Source: a virus. From it: a stretch of 20,767 bases of DNA. Shown piece after piece: positions 1 through 9,091 of this stretch. Position numbers and translations under genes: made by a program. The stretch spans positions 1-20,767 of IMG/VR virus record IMGVR_UViG_3300025137_000377, one strand, 5' to 3'. How positions within the stretch are numbered: position 1 is the first letter of the stretch; each line of letters starts with the position of its first letter. A model generated the notes under the pieces. That model was not told the DNA's origin and made no database searches. It was given only the letters and a program-made list of their open reading frames with translations.

Positions 1-1469
1 ACAGAGTTACTACCATCATGATAAATGCTTAAGTCAGGTACGGCTCCGAATACTGCTTTTGCATTATCTGGAAACTTTAAAGAGTTTGCTGATTTATCCC
101 AAACAACATTATAATTATCACCTGTAAAAGTTGCATCACCATCGACATTAAGTCCTGTACTTGCTAATAATGTACTTGTTAATAAACCTGTGTTTGAATT
201 AAATGTTAAATTTGTTCCTGATTTAGGTGCAAGGTTACCTGAAGCACCTGTTGTAAATAATACATTACAGCTTGTATCTGTCGATTCATCAGCTACTGTA
301 ATTAAACTAGAAGCATCTGATATAGATACCCAAGCTGAACCATTGTAAAACTTTAATAAGTTAGAATTTGAGTTATAAAATAAATCACCCTCATCGAGTG
401 AAGATGATGGGTCGCTAGAACCTGTACGATAAATACTAGCAAAACTATTTAAGTCAGAAATACTACCAGCTACAGTTGCTATATTAGTTACATTAGTCGA
501 CGTAGCTAGCGTGTTTAAGTCAGAAACAAAATCTGATGTAGCTAAAGTGTTGAGGTCTGAAACTATATCGCTCGTTGCCAACGTATTAATGTCTGATACA
601 ATATCGCTCGTTGCCAAAGTGTTAAGGTCAGAGACCACGTCAGACGTAGCTAATGTGTTAATATCAGATACGATGTCGGACGTTGCCAGCGTGTTAATAT
701 CAGAAACTATGTCTGAAGTCGCTAGCGTATTAAGGTCAGATACAATATCAGATGTTGCTAATGTATTAAGGTCTGAAATTGCGTCTGATGTACCAAGTAA
801 CGCCATAGCCGCTATGTTTGATGAAGTTGCTAGTAAAGCCATATCAGCAATAACGTCAGATGTACCAAGGAGGGCCATATCAGCAACAGCATCCGAAGTT
901 CCTAGTCGTCCAATCTCAGTTGCTTTGGCTGCTAAAGTGTCAATATTTGTAGTAGTAGATCCAAGTTCTAGTGCAGTTCCGTTGCTGTCAAACTTTACAA
1001 TTCTGTTTACATTATTTGAAGCTGTCCCATCATATGGAAATTGTAGTGGCCCGCTGGTTCCTGTGCCTGTGACAGTCCTTGGGGTGCTAGGTTTTAGCTG
1101 TATAGATCTGTCTGTTATTTCTTTGAGTTGTTGCTGCCTCATAATAATGTTATCAAATTCTGTATCTAAATTAGTAGTCGTAATAGCAGAAGACGAATTA
1201 AAAGTAGTGGTACGAGATAAGGCTAGGCTACCTATTATCGTTATAATATCTCCGCTAGATGGTGTATGGCTTGAACCAAAAGCGACTGTCCCTGTTCCAT
1301 TAGAGGCTAAAGTTATGGTATAATGTGTACTAAGGCTTTGCAGAGTATCATTCTTAAATACCTGTATTTCGCTTGTAGCATTAACTTGAAAGTTAAAGGC
1401 ATAAGATGTTTGGCCAGTAGACGTAAACTGGGTTCTTCTAGCCGTTGCATTTATTGCAAATGTAGCCAT
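1..1469 (-). CDS. Tail fibre protein, T7 gp17-like N-terminus, 3' end outside window
   Basis: Translating the minus strand from an ATG at 1469 gives 489 residues with no stop before the left edge, so the C-terminus is missing. The start shares its A with the stop of the upstream 980-aa gene (TAATG). Residues 1-125 have the pattern of the T7 gp17-type fibre anchor domain: a beta-rich N-terminus (ARRTQFTSTGQTSYAFNFQV), then a VFKNDTL strand, HYTITLA, and a helix ending in RQQQLKEITDRSIQLKP. This domain attaches the fibre to the tail tube. Residues 189-332 are twelve 12-residue repeats (separate entry). After these comes LDEGDLFYNSNSNLLKFYNGSAWVS, a segment type common in phage fibres, and near the edge VVWDKSANSLKFPDNAKAVFG with IYHDGSNS, which I remember from marine podovirus and cyanophage fibres. 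The receptor-binding tip would lie off the window. The role is inferred from the anchor domain and the position after the ejection proteins. Confidence 0.85.
   Translation of the reverse strand, partial: MATFAINATARRTQFTSTGQTSYAFNFQVNATSEIQVFKNDTLQSLSTHYTITLASNGTGTVAFGSSHTPSSGDIITIIGSLALSRTTTFNSSSAITTTNLDTEFDNIIMRQQQLKEITDRSIQLKPSTPRTVTGTGTSGPLQFPYDGTASNNVNRIVKFDSNGTALELGSTTTNIDTLAAKATEIGRLGTSDAVADMALLGTSDVIADMALLATSSNIAAMALLGTSDAISDLNTLATSDIVSDLNTLATSDIVSDINTLATSDIVSDINTLATSDVVSDLNTLATSDIVSDINTLATSDIVSDLNTLATSDFVSDLNTLATSTNVTNIATVAGSISDLNSFASIYRTGSSDPSSSLDEGDLFYNSNSNLLKFYNGSAWVSISDASSLITVADESTDTSCNVLFTTGASGNLAPKSGTNLTFNSNTGLLTSTLLASTGLNVDGDATFTGDNYNVVWDKSANSLKFPDNAKAVFGAVPDLSIYHDGSNS
474..905 (-). 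repeat. Twelve tandem 12-residue (36-bp) repeats in the tail fibre shaft
   Basis: Twelve consecutive 36-bp units encode variants of LATSDIVSDLNT, residues 189-332 of the fibre. The first three units are degenerate (LGTSDAVADMAL type), units 4-11 are close to consensus and unit 12 decays to LATSTNVTNIAT. There is no insertion or deletion between units. The copies are near-identical as protein but differ at most third codon positions. Serine alone is written TCT, TCA, TCC, TCG and AGC. The regular hydrophobic spacing suggests a repeating trimeric shaft element, which is an inference. Confidence 0.9.
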
Positions 1470-4411
1470 TATTCTCTTCTACCTCTGAGCATTATTTGCT
1501 CTTTTATTTCTTCAATTCTAGCATTTAATTCTGGATATTTCTCTAGTATCATTTGTTTTGCTACAGATTTCCTATCCGACAATATGCTGTTTAAATCATC
1601 TATTTGATCTTTAGGTAATAGATCATCGAAGCCTTTACGATCTATTTCTTCTTCCATTTCATCTAACATAGTTATATTGCCCATGTCTTTGCTATCATCA
1701 TTCAAGAAAGTTAAGTAATCATGGTATTGATCGCTAGACAATGCTATGCCAGCTATAGTAGCTCTTGGCATAGAAAGCCCCAAACCTAGCTGTAAAAGTT
1801 TATCGTCTACCTTGTTGTATCTTTCATTTTGTACTTTAAAAGGAGATATGACTCCCCCTTCTGGGCCTTTCATATCTTCTCCCCACAAGTTTAATCTAGG
1901 TTTTAAATTGTTATTATAGAAGGGGCTTCTTATGGTTGCGTTGTTGTAAACTTGATAAAATTTTCTAATAGCTAAAGGTAACTCATATTGTTCTTCGTCT
2001 ATAAATAAACTAAAAAACATATTATCTTTAGCGCTTTCCCTTTGATCTTCTGTAAAGGTTTTGTCATATATAGTAGCATCTTGCATTTTAGTTAAATAAT
2101 TATTGAAGGTTCCAGTAGGGCCAGCTTCCATGAAAACTCCAACCGTTGCTCTTCCTACTTGTTCTGTAAGTTGCGCTAATATTCTTGCCCCAACCCCTGA
2201 AGGATCGTTTGCTCCAGAAGACTCTAATGTCTTTCCTAATTCAGATACAGCTGTCATAAAAGGTTGTGAGCTAATATAAGGGTAGATAGCTTCCAAAGAA
2301 GAGCTGGCAAGATTTAACATATTTGCAGAATTTGTGCTATCACCGAATTGATCTGGTCTTGACATTGCATAGGCCGTATCAGCTGATATAGCAAGTAATG
2401 CAGATATAGGCTCAAACCTAGCATAACTAACAGCTTTATAATTTCCGTCTTTTTGTTTTATATTGAAAGAATAAGGCAGCATACCTTTTCTAAAAAAAGC
2501 ATCTCTTTCTGCTCTATTGTAAGGAGCATGGCCTGTTATAAAAACATCATCATTTATATTAGCCCCATAAGCAAAACTGCCAAAATTGTACATTAGGGTA
2601 GTCCCTACTGATAATTTAGCAAGCGCAAGTTGTCTTGCGGCCCCTGGTTTTGCTATATCCTTGTAAACGCTAGGCATAAAAGCTGCAAGAGCTGGGTTAC
2701 GTTTAGATGTTTCTAAAAATATATTTGTAATTGTTTTGTAAAAAGGAACGAACACTCGCATTGTTGGGTGATTAATTGAGCTTTGTATTTTTTTTAAAAT
2801 ACCGTCTGGAAGATCTCCTTGAAAAGTGCCTTCTTCCATGTTTTGTTTTGCAAGATTTACTGTATCGTTATTGGGGTTAGTTACTGTTTTTGTATAAGCG
2901 TCTTGTGCCGCTTCTTTAGTCCCACCATTGTTTAAAACTTCATTTGCGTTTCTTTGTGCTATTTTATAAATTTCCATTTTATATAAAATCCCTTTTGCAT
3001 ACTCATCTTCTGCTACCAAAAATCTTCCTGGCAGCCTAAAATAAGATCCCATATATTCTAGCGCTGTACCAACAAAGTTATCTCTATATTTTTCTGGGAG
3101 TAGCCTTTTGCCAAAAGCGTTTGGTCTTCTTAAATCTAATTTTGTAGTAGCGGCATCACCTGTATTGAATGCATTTTTCATATTAGCAGTACCTAATCTG
3201 TGGCCCTGTTTTATAGCACGAATAGTAGCTAATACCTCGTTAAATTGAACGCCGTCTTTTGCAGACAGGCCTGGTATTTTATTTATTGATGCTGCAACAG
3301 CTTGTTCTCCAACTCTTAAAACATTAAATCCAAAGTTTGCTACGTTATTAACAACGTGAGTTATAGGAGATGATAAAAGAGAGTTTACCCAAACTTCAGA
3401 CCAAGCATCTCCTAGTCTTTTTACAAATCCATCGTTTGCAAACTTGCCAGCCTGATAAGGTTTCAATGATAAAAAGCTGCTAGCTATTTGAAAAAATTCT
3501 TTAGAGTCTCCTAGCCTTGCTTGTTTTCCTAAAAATTCTACAAAATCTTCTGAAAAATCTGTATCTGGTTTATCAACGTATTTTAAGCTAGCTAATTTTC
3601 TAGCTGACATGGTAACGTCTCCTGCGGTTCTACTATACATAGTTCCAAATAATCTTAGCGTTTGATAAAAATGTAATTGTTTTTCTTTTGAAATATTGCC
3701 TTTACCTTGTATAGCTTCTTTTGCTAAAGCACTTAATCTTGTATATAAAAGTTTGGTTTCAACAATCCCTCTTAATAACATTTTGTTATCATAAGGAGGT
3801 TTGTTCCTTAACATATATTGATATACATCGTTTCTGCCTATAGAGGCAGCTTGTTTCATCATTTCATCAACAGTCATTTTTGAGCTTGTTGCTATTTCAT
3901 CTAACTGTTTTGCAAAAGTTTTGTTTATAGCATCGCTAAAACCTTGAGTTCCCATTGCTTCATCTATGCTGTTAAAAAGAGTTTGTAATGATTTTGTTTG
4001 AGTTCCGTCTATGTCAGACATTCCCACATCATCAAAAAAGTTGTTTACTGATTTTACTTCATCTTCTGAAAAATCTTTAAATATTACGTTGCCAGTATCT
4101 TCTTCTACTATGAAATCTTTTTTTATTTCTGGCTGTAGTTCTTCTTGTTGTTTGAGACGCAACTCTTCATTTGATAAATCTTCATCTTTCTTTCCCCTTA
4201 GAGTAGGTTTTTTTGGTGGTCTAAAAGCTAGCTGTTCATCTTCAATGTTGTCTTGTGATTCATCTATGACAACAGGATCTTCTTCTAGATCTAGCGTGCT
4301 TTCATCTACAATGTCAGGTTCAGCTTGATCAAATACATCTTGAACAAATTCTTCTGTATTATTCTGTAGCTTCGGTGGAGTTTGGTTTGGTGTCGGATTG
4401 ATTATTGCCAT
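1469..4411 (-). CDS. Large internal virion (ejection) protein, T7 gp16 positional analogue
   Basis: A 980-residue protein whose ATG shares its base with the TGA stop of the gene before it (TGATG), with a GGGGGAG ribosome site about 7 bases upstream. Residues 1-100 are acidic and look disordered. Residues 341-375 (from WVNSLLSSPITHVVNNVANF) are a conserved hydrophobic patch that I recognise from very large phage and prophage proteins. The later motifs RFLVAEDEYAKGILYKME (about 463-480) and MRVFVPFYKTITNIFLETSKRNP (about 551-573) belong to the same family. A second hydrophobic stretch lies near 597-617. The C-terminus is charged and helical. Position just before the fibre and after the gp14- and gp15-like genes fits the T7 gp16 role: ejection into the host envelope as part of a DNA conduit. 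I see no lytic transglycosylase-like N-terminus as in T7 gp16. The virion role is inferred from family and context. Confidence 0.75.
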   Translation of the reverse strand: MAIINPTPNQTPPKLQNNTEEFVQDVFDQAEPDIVDESTLDLEEDPVVIDESQDNIEDEQLAFRPPKKPTLRGKKDEDLSNEELRLKQQEELQPEIKKDFIVEEDTGNVIFKDFSEDEVKSVNNFFDDVGMSDIDGTQTKSLQTLFNSIDEAMGTQGFSDAINKTFAKQLDEIATSSKMTVDEMMKQAASIGRNDVYQYMLRNKPPYDNKMLLRGIVETKLLYTRLSALAKEAIQGKGNISKEKQLHFYQTLRLFGTMYSRTAGDVTMSARKLASLKYVDKPDTDFSEDFVEFLGKQARLGDSKEFFQIASSFLSLKPYQAGKFANDGFVKRLGDAWSEVWVNSLLSSPITHVVNNVANFGFNVLRVGEQAVAASINKIPGLSAKDGVQFNEVLATIRAIKQGHRLGTANMKNAFNTGDAATTKLDLRRPNAFGKRLLPEKYRDNFVGTALEYMGSYFRLPGRFLVAEDEYAKGILYKMEIYKIAQRNANEVLNNGGTKEAAQDAYTKTVTNPNNDTVNLAKQNMEEGTFQGDLPDGILKKIQSSINHPTMRVFVPFYKTITNIFLETSKRNPALAAFMPSVYKDIAKPGAARQLALAKLSVGTTLMYNFGSFAYGANINDDVFITGHAPYNRAERDAFFRKGMLPYSFNIKQKDGNYKAVSYARFEPISALLAISADTAYAMSRPDQFGDSTNSANMLNLASSSLEAIYPYISSQPFMTAVSELGKTLESSGANDPSGVGARILAQLTEQVGRATVGVFMEAGPTGTFNNYLTKMQDATIYDKTFTEDQRESAKDNMFFSLFIDEEQYELPLAIRKFYQVYNNATIRSPFYNNNLKPRLNLWGEDMKGPEGGVISPFKVQNERYNKVDDKLLQLGLGLSMPRATIAGIALSSDQYHDYLTFLNDDSKDMGNITMLDEMEEEIDRKGFDDLLPKDQIDDLNSILSDRKSVAKQMILEKYPELNARIEEIKEQIMLRGRRE

Positions 4412-6672
4412 CAGTCGGCTCCCCCGTTATTTTGAACCCTTGTTTCTTCAATGTTGCTATCAAGTTTTTTAAGGCTTGATCCTGTGTCATCGAAGAGCTT
4501 ATCTCTGTAAGATCCACTTTCTTTGAGTTTGTTGATGCCATCTTCAGTCTTTATCTCTATTTCGTCATATCTACCGCTATTAGCGGCCCCTAAGTCTGCA
4601 ACAGCTATTTGATCTCCAGCTTTTGCAATGGCCAAAGCTTCGTCTAGCGAGTCGGTTACAACAACAGCATCTAAGTAATATTTGCCGTCATCTTCATTTA
4701 GCCATCCGCCAGCATGTACTCTAGTCTTCAAACCCATCTTATCATAGCCTTCATTTAGCTCAAATATGTTTTTAACTAGGTCTTGTGCGTCTTTATAGGA
4801 AAACTCTTTAGAATCTTTAACAATCTCTAACGATTTTAATGGAGCTACGCTATAGCCAGTAATAGGACTAGGCTTGCCATCTATGGAGTTTGTAAATCCG
4901 TCTGGGTTTTTTCTTATAAAATTATAAAGTTGTCCGCTTACTTGAGTCTTTACTAGGTCTGTTGCTTGTTTTGCATCTTCGATAACTGTAGGATCAGTTC
5001 TGCTCCCAGCCTGTAGGCTCTCGCCCTGTCCTTCAATGTCTTGAAGCTTGTTGACGAATTGTTCGATTTCGTCTGCTCGTTCGTTGAGTACCTTTGCATA
5101 ATCTCTTACCTCGTTTAAGTCTTTAATATTTGTTTTTCCGCCCCTTGGAATCATTTGATTGTAAGCCCATATAGCTGCCTGTCCTTCTTTTGGAGTAAAC
5201 CCTAGTTCATTAGAAGCTTCTGTAATCATTTGTTTTACAGTTACTATGTCTACAGGTTTGGCTGCTTTTTCTGCTTTACTTCCAAAACCGAAGAAATATT
5301 GCAGCATATGTCTATCTACTACAACCTCATCATCTGTACCTGTTCTCATAGCTTCTACAAAATCTGGTATCTTATTGCCACCAAAATAAGTTTCTATCCC
5401 GAAGCTTGTTGTAGTTTTAGGAAGGCCCATTCTTTCTCTTAGAGCTTTTTTAGATGCAATCTCACCAGTTTTTGCATCCATGACTCCTTCGAGTCTTTTT
5501 AGATTATCTACTACAGCAGGCACTAAAGGTAAGTCATCTACCGTTCTAGCTGCATCTCCAATATCTGCCGCTGATCTTGCATTAGCAAAAGTTCCGTATT
5601 CTTTAAAATACTCATAGACTTTTAGCGCCTTAGATATGTTCTCATCTACGCTAGTGTTTTGTGACGTGATTGCCACTATCTCTTCAAACAGATCTGCATC
5701 ATCTCCAAACAAGTCTTTTATCTTAGGTTTGTGTCTAATGTACCAATCCTTACCACTCTTAGCTTTTGTCATTCCGTCTAAGACTTGTTGCATACTAACC
5801 ACTACCTCTGAAGGTTTAGTAGTTTTATTTTTTAAGAAAGGATTTTCTGGTATCTCTGCTTTTCTTTCATATTCTAATAATTCTTTTTTGTTATAAGTAA
5901 TTAGTTTTAAATCTTCTGGTGTTGATGTTTTTTTATTAGCAAAAGATCTAAATAAAGGAAGAGCAACCTCTACTAACCCAGCAAGAGGTGAATCTGTTAT
6001 TATTGATTTGAATTTATCCTCAAACACATTGTGAGCTGTTAAATCTTTGTTTGGTGTTGCAAGATATACAAAGGTTGTTTGAGCCAAATTGTTTGCATTT
6101 TCTTCAGACAAAGCAAATAAATCTTTAAAAAACGTTGCTAAGTTTGGATCTCCTTGCACCTGTACAGTTCCTACCGTAGCTGCTTCAGCTGCTAACGCTC
6201 TCATAACGGTTGGTCTAATTCTGTTAAACATATTGTAATAACCAATACCTGGTATACCGTATTGAATAAGGCCTTCTGCTAAACCACCTGGAAGACCTTG
6301 CGTATCTCCTATATGATCATAAATTTTATTGTAAGCGTCGTTGTATTTTTTAAAATTCTCTTCATCTGCAATACCTGCTTCTACTAGCCCTGCAAAAATT
6401 AGTTGACCAGCTCCTTGAATTAACTTTGCTCCACCTCTTGCAGATCCTATACCGATGTCTACTATAGTGCTTCTAGTATCATCTTCAGCTTCTTTATCTT
6501 TTTGCATTTCAAACAAGGCTGATCTGTCCATCATAAGGTCTGGATTTTCTACTTGCATAATAGCTTTTAGTTTTGAATTATCTTTTAAGATATAACCTTG
6601 AGTGCTTAACGTGTAATCATCGCTATCTCTTGTGCCAATGTAATCTATAAATGCTTTGTCTATTTCATTCAT
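4411..6672 (-). CDS. Probable internal virion/ejection protein with two phage-type domains
   Basis: A 753-residue protein beginning 1 base after the stop of the 638-aa gene. Residues 71-100 and 125-150 are glycine-rich and hydrophobic and could contact membrane. Residues about 310-510 look like a globular domain that recurs in large proteins of phages and mobile elements. It starts with WYIRHKPKIKDLFGDDADLF, followed by VAITSQNTSVDENISKAL (333-350), VVVDRHMLQ (450-458) and LGFTPKEGQAAIWAYNQM (490-507). Residues about 600-695 resemble a second recurring domain: GYSVAP, then HAGGWLNEDDGKYYLDAVVV and GDQIAVADL. I cannot name an activity for either. Context between gp15- and gp16-like genes suggests it is packaged in the head and ejected. 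It may share the job that one large gp16 does in T7. A polyvalent enzyme-like effector is the alternative. Confidence 0.65.
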   Translation of the reverse strand: MNEIDKAFIDYIGTRDSDDYTLSTQGYILKDNSKLKAIMQVENPDLMMDRSALFEMQKDKEAEDDTRSTIVDIGIGSARGGAKLIQGAGQLIFAGLVEAGIADEENFKKYNDAYNKIYDHIGDTQGLPGGLAEGLIQYGIPGIGYYNMFNRIRPTVMRALAAEAATVGTVQVQGDPNLATFFKDLFALSEENANNLAQTTFVYLATPNKDLTAHNVFEDKFKSIITDSPLAGLVEVALPLFRSFANKKTSTPEDLKLITYNKKELLEYERKAEIPENPFLKNKTTKPSEVVVSMQQVLDGMTKAKSGKDWYIRHKPKIKDLFGDDADLFEEIVAITSQNTSVDENISKALKVYEYFKEYGTFANARSAADIGDAARTVDDLPLVPAVVDNLKRLEGVMDAKTGEIASKKALRERMGLPKTTTSFGIETYFGGNKIPDFVEAMRTGTDDEVVVDRHMLQYFFGFGSKAEKAAKPVDIVTVKQMITEASNELGFTPKEGQAAIWAYNQMIPRGGKTNIKDLNEVRDYAKVLNERADEIEQFVNKLQDIEGQGESLQAGSRTDPTVIEDAKQATDLVKTQVSGQLYNFIRKNPDGFTNSIDGKPSPITGYSVAPLKSLEIVKDSKEFSYKDAQDLVKNIFELNEGYDKMGLKTRVHAGGWLNEDDGKYYLDAVVVTDSLDEALAIAKAGDQIAVADLGAANSGRYDEIEIKTEDGINKLKESGSYRDKLFDDTGSSLKKLDSNIEETRVQNNGGAD

Positions 6673-6673
6673 C

Positions 6674-8590
6674 TTAATTACCCAAAATAATTAAACGTTC
6701 TCTTAAAGAGTGAATAGCGTCTATGTATTGATTTACATCTACATTTCCGCCTGGAATAAACTCAATCAAGCTAGTATCAAAGATAAGTCCTTCTTCTACA
6801 ATCTGATTCTCTAGGTTGCCGCTTTTTGCAAGATCTCTTATTTCTTCTAATTCTCTTAGCACTTGTTGTGTGCCTTCTTCTGTACTGAGCAATGTTTTTA
6901 TATCTTTTACATTTTCTAATTCAGTTAAGCCTTGTCCGCCAAACTGTCTAAAATAATTTTTCCACGAATTAAGATCTTTAAGTAAGCCTTCGTCTTTAAT
7001 AAGCTCATCAGCGTTGTTTTTTAAATCAGTATCTTTTTCTTCTTGAGCTACAAGATCTACAGCAATTCTATTGTATTCTTGTTTTATCTCTTCTGCTCCA
7101 AGTTCAGGATTATCATCTGCAAAAGTATAAATTTGTTCCATAATTTTTTCATATGTTCTTGTGCTTGCATCTGTTCTTACCGATTTGCCTGTATCATCAA
7201 TACCAAACCTTCTTTTTGCTATGTTGTTTATAGTTGTTATTTTAGCTTTTCTTCCTGTAGCAATGCCTTTTATATACTCGTTTGCTGTCTTAGATCCGAT
7301 AACTTTATCTCTTTCTAACTTTCTTACAAGGTCCACTCTAAGCGTTCCGTTAAATAAATCTTGATCTAAAAACGCTTTTACATCAGGTCTTAAAAATACT
7401 TCGTTGTCTTGGTCTTTAGCAAATTTGCCTTCCATTTCTTTTGCTCTTTTAGGATCAATTTTAAACATTGTGTTTATAGAATTTTGTGCAGATTCTCTGT
7501 CGTTGTCTACTGCTGCTGTTGCATAGTCTGTTTCAAGATTATCAATAGTGTCTGCTAATATAGCGTCATCTGCTTTTACTTTATCCTCTGCGTCTTTTAT
7601 AAAAGTTTGTCTGTATTCTCTAGCTTGTTTTTTTAAATCTTGTTTTTCTTCAAAACTCAACGTGTCGTACATAAGTTTTGTACTTATGTCTGATCCAAAA
7701 TCTTCACGAAGTAATCTATTTACTTTTTTGTTAACACTTTCTGGACTATCCAGGTTACGATCAGACTCTAAATGTTCTTGAAAAATTTTATTCTTCTTAG
7801 CTTTTTTATAACCTGCATCTAAATTGTTAACAAAAGACTTTAGTTCTTCTGGTGTAAAATATTTTTCTATTTCACTTATATAAATGCTTTTTAAATTTTC
7901 ATATTTTTCATCAACAGATATGTTTTGCACGTCTCCGTTTTCATCTAGTATTTGACTAAAATATGTTCCTTCGAGCATTTCTCCTATGTTATTAATTTTA
8001 TCTTGTGAGTATTTCATATATCTAGATTTTGTAATTCTTTTATGGTCTTTAACCCTTGCATCTAATATTGTCGAATATTTAGCAGCTGAAGTAGTTGCTA
8101 GTTTGCTTTTTAAAACGACAGCCGTTTCTGCGTCTACATCAGCAAGAGCATCTACATAGCCATTTACTAAAGCATTAAATTGTAACTCTACAAGCTCTAA
8201 AGGTTTATCGTTTACCAAAGCTTCGGCCTTTAGACCATTTAACTGACCTTCTGCTTTTACAGCAAGATCTGTTGCTAATATGTTTGCTTGTACAGCTTTT
8301 ACTTTTTTGCCATAAGTTGTAAAGTCATCGCCATCTAACATGTTGGCTCTTTCTTCTGGGTTTGCGTTTAGATAATCAGCGGTAGATATTGGATTATCGA
8401 CAGCAAATTTAAGTCCTTCTTCTTGCATATCTTCATCTAGTTCTTTGACAGCAAAGTTAAACATGCCATCTAAATCTTGTTCTAGTTGTGTAAACGTTTG
8501 GGCTTGCACTTGAAACTGCGTACCCGTGCCTTGTAAACTAGGAATGTTTACCGATTTTATCAAACCTCCCCTATTAATTTTTCTAGCCAC
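6674..8590 (-). CDS. Internal virion protein, T7 gp15-like
   Basis: A 638-residue, charged, mostly alpha-helical protein. The start codon is GTG, overlapping the TAG stop of the preceding gene (TAGTG), with GGGAG about 11 bases upstream. The N-terminus (SVNIPSLQGTGTQFQVQAQTFTQLEQDLDGMFNFAVKELDEDMQEEGLKFA) has the pattern of gp15-type ejection proteins: a short extended segment, then a helix carrying an EEG motif. Long predicted helices and coiled coil follow (about residues 190-480), with many KAK and DDE charge clusters. In T7, gp15 and gp16 form a periplasmic tunnel for DNA. Here the order gp14-like, this gene, then two large proteins matches that module. The assignment rests on order and overall character rather than a catalytic motif. 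Confidence 0.7.
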   Translation of the reverse strand: MARKINRGGLIKSVNIPSLQGTGTQFQVQAQTFTQLEQDLDGMFNFAVKELDEDMQEEGLKFAVDNPISTADYLNANPEERANMLDGDDFTTYGKKVKAVQANILATDLAVKAEGQLNGLKAEALVNDKPLELVELQFNALVNGYVDALADVDAETAVVLKSKLATTSAAKYSTILDARVKDHKRITKSRYMKYSQDKINNIGEMLEGTYFSQILDENGDVQNISVDEKYENLKSIYISEIEKYFTPEELKSFVNNLDAGYKKAKKNKIFQEHLESDRNLDSPESVNKKVNRLLREDFGSDISTKLMYDTLSFEEKQDLKKQAREYRQTFIKDAEDKVKADDAILADTIDNLETDYATAAVDNDRESAQNSINTMFKIDPKRAKEMEGKFAKDQDNEVFLRPDVKAFLDQDLFNGTLRVDLVRKLERDKVIGSKTANEYIKGIATGRKAKITTINNIAKRRFGIDDTGKSVRTDASTRTYEKIMEQIYTFADDNPELGAEEIKQEYNRIAVDLVAQEEKDTDLKNNADELIKDEGLLKDLNSWKNYFRQFGGQGLTELENVKDIKTLLSTEEGTQQVLRELEEIRDLAKSGNLENQIVEEGLIFDTSLIEFIPGGNVDVNQYIDAIHSLRERLIILGN

Positions 8591-9090
8591 TAACTATTGC
8601 TCCCTGTTATACTTCCTGTTTCTGGGGATGATTTGGGAGTAAGGCCTCCTGTTGCACCTACCGTACCTATGTCTGCTCCAAGAGAAAATAAAGCTTTATA
8701 AATTCCAGCTTTTGCTGCTGATTTTCCTGCTGCTTTTAAATTACCAAACTCTATTAATCCTAAGTTTTGTATAATTTCTTGGTTAAGAGTTGCTGTATTA
8801 AAATCTTCTACACCAGATTTGACTGTAATTATTTGTGCCAACTTGTTAGTTCCTTCGCTTACAAGAAACCCGCTAGACGCACCTTTAGCTATGATAGTTG
8901 ATAACATTTTATTACTTTCTTCTAAAGCCTTTACTCCTTGCTCTTTAGCTTCTATTTCTTCTGATTTATATTTAAGTCTAGATTGATCGGCTTGTGCATC
9001 GTAATACGCTTTTTGCGCCATACCAGCTTGATATGTAGCATAGGCTTTACCAACCGCTGCCACTACCGCTAATATTGCAAAAGGATTCAT
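8590..9090 (-). CDS. Internal virion protein, T7 gp14-like
   Basis: A 166-residue protein starting 1 base after the stop of the tail tube B gene, with AGGA about 9 bases upstream. Residues 3-14 are hydrophobic (PFAILAVVAAVG). Then comes an alanine-, glutamine- and tyrosine-rich helix (YQAGMAQKAYYDAQADQ) and a charged helix (residues 38-60). The C-terminus is glycine- and serine-rich. A hydrophobic N-terminal segment followed by an Ala/Gln-rich helix is typical of gp14-type ejection proteins, which insert in the host outer membrane. Position directly after the tail nozzle gene and before the gp15-like gene supports this. Its small size fits the family. Confidence 0.72.
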   Translation of the reverse strand: MNPFAILAVVAAVGKAYATYQAGMAQKAYYDAQADQSRLKYKSEEIEAKEQGVKALEESNKMLSTIIAKGASSGFLVSEGTNKLAQIITVKSGVEDFNTATLNQEIIQNLGLIEFGNLKAAGKSAAKAGIYKALFSLGADIGTVGATGGLTPKSSPETGSITGSNS

Positions 9091-9091
9091 T

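Noticed and set aside
474-905. CRISPR-like direct repeat array
   Set aside because: The 36-bp period has no spacers, the units are contiguous and in frame, and they encode a regular fibre shaft.
511-1323. Open plus-strand frame of 270 codons with repeated SDTIS-VAKVL units
   Set aside because: It is the antisense image of the fibre gene and its repeats, which forms a proper T7-type fibre on the minus strand with the right start.
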